Source: Verrucomicrobiota bacterium (GTDB lineage: Bacteria; Verrucomicrobiota; Verrucomicrobiia; Limisphaerales; UBA1100). From it: a DNA stretch of 6,480 nucleotides. Made by a program: the position numbers and the translations under genes. Under the pieces are notes generated by a model. It saw only the letters and a program-made list of their open reading frames with translations. It had not been told where the DNA came from and did no database searches. The stretch is from positions 1-6,480 of the forward strand of contig DQLO01000088.1 of the NCBI GenBank assembly GCA_015660155.1. The letters are read 5' to 3'. Of the stretch, positions 1 through 5,479 are shown piece by piece (position 1 is the first letter of the stretch; each line of letters opens with the position of its first letter).

Positions 1-92
1 CCCGCTGGCTGCACATCAGCAAAGGCGTGGGCAGCCTTCACGGCGTGCGCTTCAACTGCCGTCCGGAAGTGACTCTGCTCACCGTAGCCTAA
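1..92 (+). CDS. Calcineurin-like metallophosphoesterase, C-terminal fragment
   Basis: Only the last 29 codons and the TAA stop (90-92) are in the window, read in the frame starting at base 3; the gene begins upstream of the left edge. The visible tail contains SKGVGSLHGVRFNCRPEVTL (residues 6-25 of the fragment). This matches the conserved C-terminal end of YkuE/COG1408-type phosphoesterases, which typically close with a glycine-rich strand, then R-F-N-C-x-P-E and a short hydrophobic strand. Family members are metal-dependent phosphoesterases, often membrane-associated, and some act on lipid-linked phosphates; the substrate cannot be told from this piece. The catalytic metal ligands lie outside the window apart from the G-V/L-G-S-L-H segment. 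The stop overlaps the next start as TAATG, so the gene is probably translationally coupled to thiS. Confidence 0.65.
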   Translation, partial: RWLHISKGVGSLHGVRFNCRPEVTLLTVA

Positions 93-298
93 TGGCGGGC
101 ACCCTCATCGCCAACGGCAACGAAGTGCCGGTGGAACTCCCCTGCACGTTGGAGCAGTTTCTCATTTCTCAAAACCAATCGCCGCGCAGCGTGGTTGTGG
201 AACTTAATGGCGAGGCGGTGACGCCCTCGGATTTTGCCACGCGCGAACTGGCCCCGAACGACCGCCTCGAAATCGTCCGCATCGTCGCGGGCGGTTGA
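92..298 (+). CDS. thiS: Sulfur carrier protein ThiS
   Basis: A 68-residue ubiquitin-like beta-grasp protein, the usual ThiS length, ending in the diagnostic Gly-Gly (67-68). In the ThiS family this C-terminus is adenylated by ThiF and converted to a thiocarboxylate. It then donates sulfur to ThiG during formation of the thiazole ring of thiamine in the cytoplasm. Visible signatures are VVVELNGEAV (34-43), the N-D-R-L-E-I-V segment (56-62) and the final V-A-G-G. The ATG overlaps the upstream phosphoesterase stop (TAATG) and no Shine-Dalgarno is evident, so translation is probably coupled. ThiG, ThiF or ThiE do not follow; the next gene is a magnesium channel, so the partners must be elsewhere. 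MoaD also ends in GG, but the E-L-N-G-E motif and the short length favour ThiS. Confidence 0.9.
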   Translation: MAGTLIANGNEVPVELPCTLEQFLISQNQSPRSVVVELNGEAVTPSDFATRELAPNDRLEIVRIVAGG

Positions 299-336
299 CA
301 TTGTCGGCTTGTATTTCGCTGGTTTTCTGTTATTAT
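295..336 (+). promoter_or_regulatory. Candidate promoter for the mgtE unit
   Basis: TATTAT at 331-336 is a 5/6 match to a -10 box and is preceded by TG at 328-329 (extended -10, TGnTATTAT). A weak -35 (TTGTAT, 309-314) lies 16 bases upstream. A perfect TTGACA (295-300) overlaps the thiS stop but is 30 bases from this -10, so it would need another -10, and I see no good one at 16-18 bases. Transcription would begin near 343, leaving about 17 bases of leader, too short for an Mg2+ riboswitch. Assumes sigma-70-like consensus. Confidence 0.4.
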
Positions 337-347
337 CGAGCACTTGC

Positions 348-351
348 GGAG
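348..351 (+). promoter_or_regulatory. Ribosome binding site of mgtE
   Basis: GGAG lies 8 bases before the ATG at 360, within GCGGAG (346-351). It supports the 360 start for mgtE. Confidence 0.55.
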
Positions 352-359
352 CTTGAAAC

Positions 360-1700
360 ATGGCCGACACCACACCCATTTACCTTGAGGAATTCCTCGC
401 GCTGCACCCGGCGGATTTAGCCGATCGGTTGCAACGCATGGAAGCCAAAGAGGCACGCCATATCCTGCAGGAATTGCCGGTAAAAAATGCCTCCGCCGCG
501 CTCACTGAGCTGGAGGATGAAATCCTCGCCGATCTGCTCGAGGAATTTCCGCAGACCAAACTCGTGCCGCTGCTCAACGCGATGTACGCCGAGGAAGCGG
601 CCGACGTATTGGGCGAGCTGGAGGAAACCGCGCGCGCGCGCTTGCTGCGCAAGATGGGCGCCAAGGAAGCCGCCGCCGCCAAGATACTGCTGAAGTATCC
701 GGAGGACAGCGCGGGCGGCATCATGAACGACCGGTTCATTACACTGCGCTCGCATCAAACCGTGGGCGAAGGCCACAAACGCATCCGGCAAAAGCATCGC
801 GAGCAAAAGCGTTCGGACATCAATTACCTGTTCGTCACCGACAAGGAAAAGAAACTCGTCGGCGTGGTGTCCATTCGCGACCTGATTTTTTCTGATGATG
901 AAGTAAAGATTTCCGACATCATGGATCGCGAAGTAAAATACGTGAACGTCACCGATGATCAGGAGGAAGTGGTCCGCCGGTTTGAGCATTATCATTTTCT
1001 TGGGCTGCCGGTACTGGACGAGGAAGGCCGCATGGCCGGCATCATCGCGGGCGACGACGTGCTCTCCATCGCCATCGAAGAGCAAACCGAGGACATGCAA
1101 AAGATGGTCGGCCTCGACGGCGAAGAGCGCACGCTCACGCCGTGGACGCAATCCTTCAAACGCCGTCTGCCGTGGCTGTTTGTCAACCTGCTGACCGCGT
1201 GCTTGGCGGGCGCGGTGGTGGGGGTATTCCAAGGGACGATTAAAGAGTTTGTGGTGCTGGCGGTGTTCCTGCCGATCATCGCCAGCCAAGGCGGCAACGC
1301 GGGGATGCAAACGGTCACCGTGATTATTCGCGACATGGCCTTGGGCGAACTCTCGCCGGGCGATGGTCGAAAGGCATTATTCAAAGAACTCCTCCTCGGC
1401 TTGCTGATTGGCTCGATCATCGGGCTGGTCGTGGGCGTGGTGAGTTATTTGATCGCACCGAAATTTGGTATCTCAGCGGAAATGGGTGCCATCCTTGGCC
1501 TGGTGGTTGGCGCGGCGATGGTGCTGAACCTGCTCGCGGCCGCGCTCTTTGGAGTGCTCATCCCCTTTGCGCTGAAATTTTTCCGGCTGGATCCCGCGCT
1601 GGGCTCAAGCATTTTGATCACCACTGTCACCGATGTGGCGGGCTTCTTTTTCCTGCTCGCACTGGCCAAATGGATTTTGACCGGCTCGGCTCAGGCTTGA
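360..1700 (+). CDS. mgtE: Magnesium transporter MgtE
   Basis: A 446-residue, full-length MgtE-family Mg2+ channel of the cytoplasmic membrane. Domains in order: a cytosolic helical MgtE_N superhelix (about 14-118), two CBS domains (about 119-180 and 181-243), a plug helix (about 244-268) and five membrane helices (about 272-290, 296-325, 341-364, 374-404, 413-441). Family signatures are RRLPWL (268-273) before TM1, the G-G-N-A-G-M-Q motif (311-317) in TM2 and T-T-V-T-D (421-425) in TM5. D425 corresponds to the pore Asp shown to bind Mg2+ in Thermus MgtE. In this family the acidic N and CBS domains bind Mg2+ at high concentration and close the pore, so control is probably post-translational; no riboswitch is seen in the short leader. 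It starts an apparent operon, with the mscS-family gene 32 bp downstream. Co2+ transport is also known for some homologs. Confidence 0.95.
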   Translation: MADTTPIYLEEFLALHPADLADRLQRMEAKEARHILQELPVKNASAALTELEDEILADLLEEFPQTKLVPLLNAMYAEEAADVLGELEETARARLLRKMGAKEAAAAKILLKYPEDSAGGIMNDRFITLRSHQTVGEGHKRIRQKHREQKRSDINYLFVTDKEKKLVGVVSIRDLIFSDDEVKISDIMDREVKYVNVTDDQEEVVRRFEHYHFLGLPVLDEEGRMAGIIAGDDVLSIAIEEQTEDMQKMVGLDGEERTLTPWTQSFKRRLPWLFVNLLTACLAGAVVGVFQGTIKEFVVLAVFLPIIASQGGNAGMQTVTVIIRDMALGELSPGDGRKALFKELLLGLLIGSIIGLVVGVVSYLIAPKFGISAEMGAILGLVVGAAMVLNLLAAALFGVLIPFALKFFRLDPALGSSILITTVTDVAGFFFLLALAKWILTGSAQA

Positions 1701-1732
1701 CCCGCAAATCAATAACTGCACACTGTCGCGCC

Positions 1733-2983
1733 ATGAACCATTGGCTTTCCCGAATCGCCCTTTTGGCGTTACTCTTCACCTTCACCGTTGGCCCCATCGC
1801 CGCCGCCACAAACACAAATGATGTGGCCACGCAAAAAACCGAAGGCTATAAGAAAACCCTCGGTGATTCCGAATGGGTGCAGACGCTCGAGAGAAATCTC
1901 GGCCAAAAAATCATGGGCATTTCCGCGTGGCAATTCGTTGCCGCTTTTCTGGCCATCCTCGCCGGATTAGTCGTCAAGCGAATTGTCATCAAATACATCG
2001 AGAAAAAAATCACTACTTTCGTGGAAAAAACCGAGGCGGAATGGGACGACCTTTTGTTCGAATCCATCATCAAGCCGGTGAACGCCTTTGTGATGATTGG
2101 CGCGATTCATGTGGCGGCGTTTTTGTTGGTCTTCAATCTTGCCAACTTCCCGGCTGCCGTGATCGGCAAAAGTTACACGATCTTTCTCGGCATCGTTTTG
2201 ATTTGGGGCGTGTATCGCTTGGTGGATGTGGTGGCCCATTATCTCGATGAACTGGTTTCCCACAAAGACGCGGGCATGAAGGGCCAGTTCGTGCCGCTCA
2301 TAAAAAAGGCGCTGCGCATCATGGTGGTCATCGTGGGTGGCCTTACAATTTTGGCGACCATCGGTGTGAATATCACCGGCCTGGCGGCGCTGCTCAGTGT
2401 CGGCGCGCTGGCGTTTTCCATGGGCGCGAAAGATTCGGTGGCCAACCTCGTGGGCACAGTAAACATTTTATCTGATCGACCGTATAAAGTGGGTGACTGG
2501 ATCACCGTGGGCAGCGGCATTGACGGAGACGTGGAGGAAATCGGCTTCCGCAGCACCAAAATCCGGATGTTCGACAAAACCCTGATGACCGTCCCCAACG
2601 GCACGCTCGCCACAGAGACCATCAAGAACTGGTCACAAATGCCCAAGCGCCGCATCAAGATGACCCTTGGTTTGACGTACGATGCTAAGCCCGATCAGAT
2701 TCGCAAGTTCCTCAAGCGCGTGGAAAAACTCCTGCAGGAAGACGAAGGCGTTGATCAGGATTACATGCTCGTGCAATTCACTGATTTTGGCCCCAGCTCG
2801 CTGGATGTGTTTCTGTATTACTTCGCCGCCACCACGGTTTGGAAGGATTATCTGGAAACCCGCCAGCGGGTGAATTTGAAAATAATGGAAGTCGTCGAAG
2901 AGATGGGCCTCGAGTTCGCCTATCCCACGCAAACGATGCACCTCAAAGGAGATGGACTCAAAACCCTCAAGGAAACTGCCTAA
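1733..2983 (+). CDS. MscS-family mechanosensitive ion channel
   Basis: A 416-residue channel expected in the cytoplasmic membrane that opens under membrane tension to release solutes in hypo-osmotic shock. I place the start at 1733: it gives a signal-like N-terminus (hydrophobic 8-24, possible cleavage after A-A-A at 23-25) and lies outside mgtE. An in-frame ATG at 1670 would overlap mgtE and put charged residues first. No Shine-Dalgarno is seen at 1733. Membrane segments lie near 66-86, 115-137, 148-169 and 195-213. The pore helix and signature follow: GVNITGLAALLSVGALAFSM (211-230), then A-K-D (232-234) and SDRPYKVGDW (247-256). The beta domain carries EIGFRST (269-275) and VPNG (287-290), and a C-terminal alpha/beta domain ends near 405. 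The E-I-G-x-R-S-T-K and D-R-P pattern resembles YnaI/MscS-like channels more than MscS itself, and there are more helices than the three of MscS. Its stop overlaps the next start. Confidence 0.9.
   Translation: MNHWLSRIALLALLFTFTVGPIAAATNTNDVATQKTEGYKKTLGDSEWVQTLERNLGQKIMGISAWQFVAAFLAILAGLVVKRIVIKYIEKKITTFVEKTEAEWDDLLFESIIKPVNAFVMIGAIHVAAFLLVFNLANFPAAVIGKSYTIFLGIVLIWGVYRLVDVVAHYLDELVSHKDAGMKGQFVPLIKKALRIMVVIVGGLTILATIGVNITGLAALLSVGALAFSMGAKDSVANLVGTVNILSDRPYKVGDWITVGSGIDGDVEEIGFRSTKIRMFDKTLMTVPNGTLATETIKNWSQMPKRRIKMTLGLTYDAKPDQIRKFLKRVEKLLQEDEGVDQDYMLVQFTDFGPSSLDVFLYYFAATTVWKDYLETRQRVNLKIMEVVEEMGLEFAYPTQTMHLKGDGLKTLKETA
2969..2974 (+). promoter_or_regulatory. Ribosome binding site of the first tlpA-like gene
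   Basis: AAGGAA lies 8 bases before the ATG at 2983, inside the end of the channel gene. It decides the start: the longer in-frame reading from 2839 lies within the channel gene and would hide the signal peptide. Confidence 0.6.
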
Positions 2984-3777
2984 TGAAAATCAAGTTTCTC
3001 GCAGTCATCATTTTCGGCGCGCTTGCTTTCAACAGCCAAGCCGATGGCCCCAAACTGCCCTACTCCGTGGCAGTCGGCAAAGTGAAGGAAAAGTTTGCGC
3101 CACTCATCAAGGACAACCCAAAAAAATCCGCGCCGGAATACCTCAAGGCCGCACGGCAGTTGGCGAAGGATTACCCAAAGGAAACCGGCCCGTGGATGCT
3201 CATGATGCAAGCGGCCACATATTCGGGTGATGAGCAAATGAAAATCGGTGTGCTCAATGAAATGGCGGATCACAAAAACCCACAGCTCTCCGGCGTGGCG
3301 TTGCGGTTTATGTCAATGATGTGGAAGCAAAATAATCCCATCGGCAAACCCTTCCAGCTTCAGTTCACCGGCATTGATGGCAATCAAGTCAACCTCGCCA
3401 AGCTGAAAGGTAAAGTCGTTCTTATCGATTTCTGGGCAACGTGGTGCGGGCCGTGCGTGGCGGAGATCCCCAATCTCGTTAAAACCTACAACGAATTACA
3501 CGACCAAGGATTTGAAATCGTCGGCATCGCGCTGGAAGGCAACAAAGATCCCAAACGCCTCCAAGCCTATGTGGACCGAAAACAAATGCCGTGGCCGCAA
3601 TACACCGATGGCTTGATGTGGAAAAACAAAATCGCCCAGCGCTACGGCATCAACGGCGTGCCCACGATGTGGCTGGTGGATCGCGAAGGCAACCTTTCCA
3701 GCCTCACCGCACGCATTGACCTCAAAAACAAAGTAAAAAAACTGCTCGCCGAGAAGCCATCCGGCACCAGCAATTGA
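2983..3777 (+). CDS. Exported TlpA/ResA-like thiol-disulfide oxidoreductase (copy 1)
   Basis: A 264-residue protein with a signal peptide (1-20, cleavage likely after S-Q-A before D21), so it acts in the periplasm or outer face of the membrane. Residues about 28-118 form a helical, charged domain I do not recognise. A thioredoxin-fold domain follows at about 119-258. The active site is WATWCGPC (151-158; C155 and C158), with cis-Pro P227 in GVPTMW (225-230). E161 stands six residues after the first Cys, like the Glu that tunes cysteine reactivity in ResA. Such proteins are usually kept reduced by a membrane donor (CcdA/DsbD type) and reduce disulfides, for example in apocytochrome c; the substrate here is unknown. 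The ATG overlaps the channel stop (TAATG) behind a good Shine-Dalgarno, so it is probably coupled. It is a tandem paralog of the next gene, and similarity covers nearly the whole length including the C-terminal G-T-S. Confidence 0.9.
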   Translation: MKIKFLAVIIFGALAFNSQADGPKLPYSVAVGKVKEKFAPLIKDNPKKSAPEYLKAARQLAKDYPKETGPWMLMMQAATYSGDEQMKIGVLNEMADHKNPQLSGVALRFMSMMWKQNNPIGKPFQLQFTGIDGNQVNLAKLKGKVVLIDFWATWCGPCVAEIPNLVKTYNELHDQGFEIVGIALEGNKDPKRLQAYVDRKQMPWPQYTDGLMWKNKIAQRYGINGVPTMWLVDREGNLSSLTARIDLKNKVKKLLAEKPSGTSN

Positions 3778-3800
3778 CCATAAATAAAACTGGCCAATTG
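3771..3800 (+). repeat. Imperfect inverted repeat between the two tlpA-like genes
   Basis: CAATTGACCA (3771-3780) and TGGCCAATTG (3791-3800) pair at 9 of 10 positions (one A-C mismatch, 3777/3794) around an A-rich 10-base loop. The left arm contains the stop of copy 1. No T-tract follows, so it is not a standard rho-independent terminator. It could be an mRNA hairpin that protects the upstream transcript, a partial attenuator or a protein-binding operator. The pairing is visible; the role is inference. Confidence 0.5.
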
Positions 3801-3831
3801 TGAGAAATGAGGTAGACTCGCGGTTTACCTG

Positions 3832-3836
3832 AAAGG
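3832..3836 (+). promoter_or_regulatory. Ribosome binding site of the second tlpA-like gene
   Basis: AAAGG lies 8 bases before the ATG at 3845. This gives the second paralog its own initiation signal after a 67-bp gap. I saw no convincing -35/-10 pair in that gap. Confidence 0.55.
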
Positions 3837-3844
3837 TTTAAACT

Positions 3845-4648
3845 ATGAAAAATACAATCCAAAACCTCCTGCGCATGTCCTTTTTGACAGCGCTTATGTT
3901 CAGCCTCACAGTTTCTGCTGAAGACAAGAAACCTACGTTTAGCGATGCAGCTAAAGAATTGATCGCGAAGATTCGCCCCATGATGGCGAAAGACCGCGAC
4001 GGTGCCATGGCCGCCTACCTCAAGGGTGCCCGCGAACTCGCCAAGCAATTCCCATCGGAAGTAGGTCCGCGCGCCATGATGCTGGAAGCCGCATCGATGA
4101 GCTCGGACGAGAAGCTGAAAAAGAAAGTCATCACCGAACTGGCCGGATTAAAGGACAAGAAGTTTGCCCGCATTACTGATCGCGCCAAGGCCGAGCTGAA
4201 AAAAATGAATGCCATCGGCAATCCCGTTGCCATCAAGTTCACCGCTGTGGACGGACGCAAAGTCGATCTCTCCAAGATGAAAGGGAAAGTGGTGCTGATC
4301 GATTTCTGGGCCACTTGGTGCGGGCCATGCGTGAAGGAAATCCCAAGCCTCAAAAAGACCTACGCCAAGCTGCACAAAAAGGGCTTTGAGATTGTCGGTA
4401 TTTCGCTCGACAGCAAAGAAGGCAAACTTACCGAGTTCGTAGCCGACAAGGGCATGACTTGGCCGCAACACTTCGACGGCAAAGGCTGGAGCAACACCAT
4501 CGCCAAGGAGTTCGGAATCCGGAGCATCCCCGCGATGTGGTTGATCGATACCAACGGAAATCTGGTGGATATGAACGCGCGTCATAATCTGGAGGAGAAG
4601 GTTGAGAAACTGCTAACCGCCGGCAAGGATGGCACCAGCGAGAAGTAA
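3845..4648 (+). CDS. Exported TlpA/ResA-like thiol-disulfide oxidoreductase (copy 2)
   Basis: A 267-residue paralog of the preceding gene with the same architecture: signal peptide (about 1-25, cleavage likely after V-S-A), helical N-terminal domain (about 30-122) and thioredoxin-fold domain (about 123-260). The catalytic motif is WATWCGPC (155-162; C159, C162), E165 matches the ResA-type Glu, and cis-Pro is P229 in SIPAMW (227-232). The stretch [16 protein letters not shown] is identical in both copies. The N-terminal domain shares Y-L-K-x-A-R-x-L-A-K and a following P-x-E-x-G-P. The copies differ most in the middle of the N-terminal domain, around the cis-Pro (G-V-P-T versus S-I-P-A) and in the loop after the fourth strand, suggesting different partners. 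It has its own Shine-Dalgarno and is followed by a strong terminator, so it is the last gene of the unit. Substrate unknown; periplasmic reduction of protein disulfides is the family role. Confidence 0.9.
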   Translation: MKNTIQNLLRMSFLTALMFSLTVSAEDKKPTFSDAAKELIAKIRPMMAKDRDGAMAAYLKGARELAKQFPSEVGPRAMMLEAASMSSDEKLKKKVITELAGLKDKKFARITDRAKAELKKMNAIGNPVAIKFTAVDGRKVDLSKMKGKVVLIDFWATWCGPCVKEIPSLKKTYAKLHKKGFEIVGISLDSKEGKLTEFVADKGMTWPQHFDGKGWSNTIAKEFGIRSIPAMWLIDTNGNLVDMNARHNLEEKVEKLLTAGKDGTSEK

Positions 4649-4673
4649 CCTCACCCACTCGAAAACAATTCAC

Positions 4674-4702
4674 AACCGGCCCTTCGCGGGGCCGGTTTTT
4701 TT
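4674..4702 (+). terminator. Rho-independent terminator of the mgtE-mscS-tlpA-tlpA unit
   Basis: A perfect 9-bp GC-rich stem, AACCGGCCC (4674-4682) with GGGCCGGTT (4689-4697), closes a 6-base TTCGCG loop. The T-run at 4696-4702 directly follows and includes the end of the stem. It lies 26 bases after the copy 2 stop and separates the unit from infA. Confidence 0.92.
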
Positions 4703-4769
4703 ATGCATTTTGTGGGCGGGTTTGGCTTGCTTTCACTTGGCCCCATCGGCACAGTCCGCCCTTTCTCGC

Positions 4770-4988
4770 ATGGCGAAAGAAGAACCCATACAACTTGAAG
4801 GCGTAATTTCGAAGGTAATGCCCGGCACCATGTTCATGGTCAAACTGGCCAACGGCCACGAAGTGCTCGCGCATATTTCCGGCAAAATGCGCAAGCACTG
4901 GATTCGCATTAGCGTCGGTGACAAGGTGACGGTGGAAATGTCGCCCTACGATTTAAGCAAAGCACGAATCATTTTCCGGCAACGCTAA
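4770..4988 (+). CDS. infA: Translation initiation factor IF-1
   Basis: A 72-residue single OB-fold (S1-like) protein, exactly the usual IF-1 length. IF-1 binds the A-site region of the 30S subunit and works with IF-2 and IF-3 to select the initiator tRNA. Signatures are the MAKEE start, I-Q-L-E-G-V-I (7-13), [20 protein letters not shown] (21-40), R-K-H-W-I-R-I (41-47), GDKV (50-53), and [10 protein letters not shown] (58-67). I chose the ATG at 4770 because family members begin M-A-K-E; the frame stays open upstream to 4629 but that stretch runs through the terminator hairpin. No Shine-Dalgarno precedes the ATG. The gene must have its own promoter between the terminator and the start (67 bases); I could not pick one with confidence. 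It converges with apaG, the stops being 5 bp apart. Confidence 0.95.
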   Translation: MAKEEPIQLEGVISKVMPGTMFMVKLANGHEVLAHISGKMRKHWIRISVGDKVTVEMSPYDLSKARIIFRQR

Positions 4989-5005
4989 GCTAATCAAGCG
5001 TAGCC
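4978..5005. repeat. Imperfect stem-loop across the infA and apaG stops
   Basis: GGCAACGCT (4978-4986) pairs with AGCGTAGCC (4997-5005) at 8 of 9 positions (one A-A mismatch), with a 10-base loop containing the apaG stop. Being nearly symmetric it would form in transcripts from both strands of this convergent gene pair. There is no clear U-tract on either side, so a bidirectional terminator role is only a possibility. Confidence 0.35.
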
Positions 5006-5437
5006 AATTTCCGGTTCATCCGGCACCACCATTTCAAAGGTGGGAATCGCCGCCAACACACGTCGCCCGGTTTCGTCCAGCCCGATGTAGCTGCCACTCG
5101 CCATCGCGCGCCGCGAGTGAATGACGTGGAAACTGTTGTAGCTGAATGACCCACCCGGCTCGAGCGTGGGCATTTCGCCCACGAGCCCGTCGCCCTCCAC
5201 GGCGGTCACTTCGCCGCTGGATTCTTTGACCACCCATTTGCGGCCCTTGAGCGTGATGGTGTGGTCGGTCTCATTGGCGATGGTAATATAATAAGCAAAA
5301 CAATGCGGCCGATCCGGCGCGGTGAGTACTTGAGGTTGATACACTAATTCATCCACCGAAACTTTCAGCCCATCCAAACTCTCAAATCCATCGCCGTCCA
5401 CGGGCCCACTCAAGCCTTTGGGCGGCGGGTTGTCCAT
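4994..5437 (-). CDS. apaG: ApaG domain protein (DUF525)
   Basis: A 147-residue protein whose residues about 25-138 form an ApaG/DUF525 domain, a small fibronectin-III-like beta sandwich. Diagnostic segments are CFAYYITIANET (46-57), the G-R-K-W strand (65-68), the glycine loop EGDGLVGEMP (81-90; family pattern GxGxVGxxP), LEPGGSFSYNSF (92-103) and GSYIGLDETG (115-124). The biochemical role is unsettled: Salmonella apaG (corD) mutants are altered in Co2+ resistance and Mg2+ efflux, and the same fold occurs in eukaryotic F-box proteins. The N-terminal 24 residues extend beyond the usual roughly 125-residue protein and are Pro/Gly/Asp-rich; with no in-frame Met within the domain start, I keep the ATG at 5437. 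Only a weak GAGA precedes it. It is cytoplasmic (no signal peptide), converges on infA and is divergent from the nuclease gene with 42 bp between starts. Confidence 0.88.
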   Translation of the reverse strand: MDNPPPKGLSGPVDGDGFESLDGLKVSVDELVYQPQVLTAPDRPHCFAYYITIANETDHTITLKGRKWVVKESSGEVTAVEGDGLVGEMPTLEPGGSFSYNSFHVIHSRRAMASGSYIGLDETGRRVLAAIPTFEMVVPDEPEIGYA

Positions 5438-5479
5438 TCGATTCTCGACTTATGCGCCGATTTTATGTACCGTGCACGG

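Noticed and set aside
299..359. Possible Mg2+-sensing riboswitch before mgtE
   Set aside because: The whole spacer is 61 bases and the likely leader about 17, too short for an M-box or similar element, and no terminator-like hairpin is present.
417..1310. A long open frame on the minus strand (about 297 codons) opposite mgtE
   Set aside because: It lies wholly antisense to a well-supported MgtE, has no recognisable domain, and long antisense frames are expected opposite GC-rich genes.
1670..1732. Earlier ATG for the MscS-family gene, overlapping mgtE
   Set aside because: It would place about 21 polar residues before a clear signal-like hydrophobic N-terminus; the ATG at 1733 fits better.
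2839..2982. Earlier in-frame ATG for the first tlpA-like gene
   Set aside because: It lies inside the channel gene; the ATG at 2983 has a Shine-Dalgarno and directly begins a signal peptide.
3774..3802. TTGACC at 3774-3779 as a -35 box for a separate promoter of the second tlpA-like gene
   Set aside because: No acceptable -10 lies 16-18 bases downstream; the sequence is better explained as the left arm of the inverted repeat.
4629..4769. An upstream in-frame extension of infA that reads like a hydrophobic signal segment
   Set aside because: It runs through the end of the preceding gene and the terminator hairpin, and IF-1 is a cytoplasmic 72-residue protein starting M-A-K-E.
360..5437. A functional link between mgtE and apaG through Mg2+ homeostasis
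   Set aside because: They are on opposite strands, separated by a terminator and infA; the shared Mg2+ connection of ApaG is indirect, so proximity alone does not support it.
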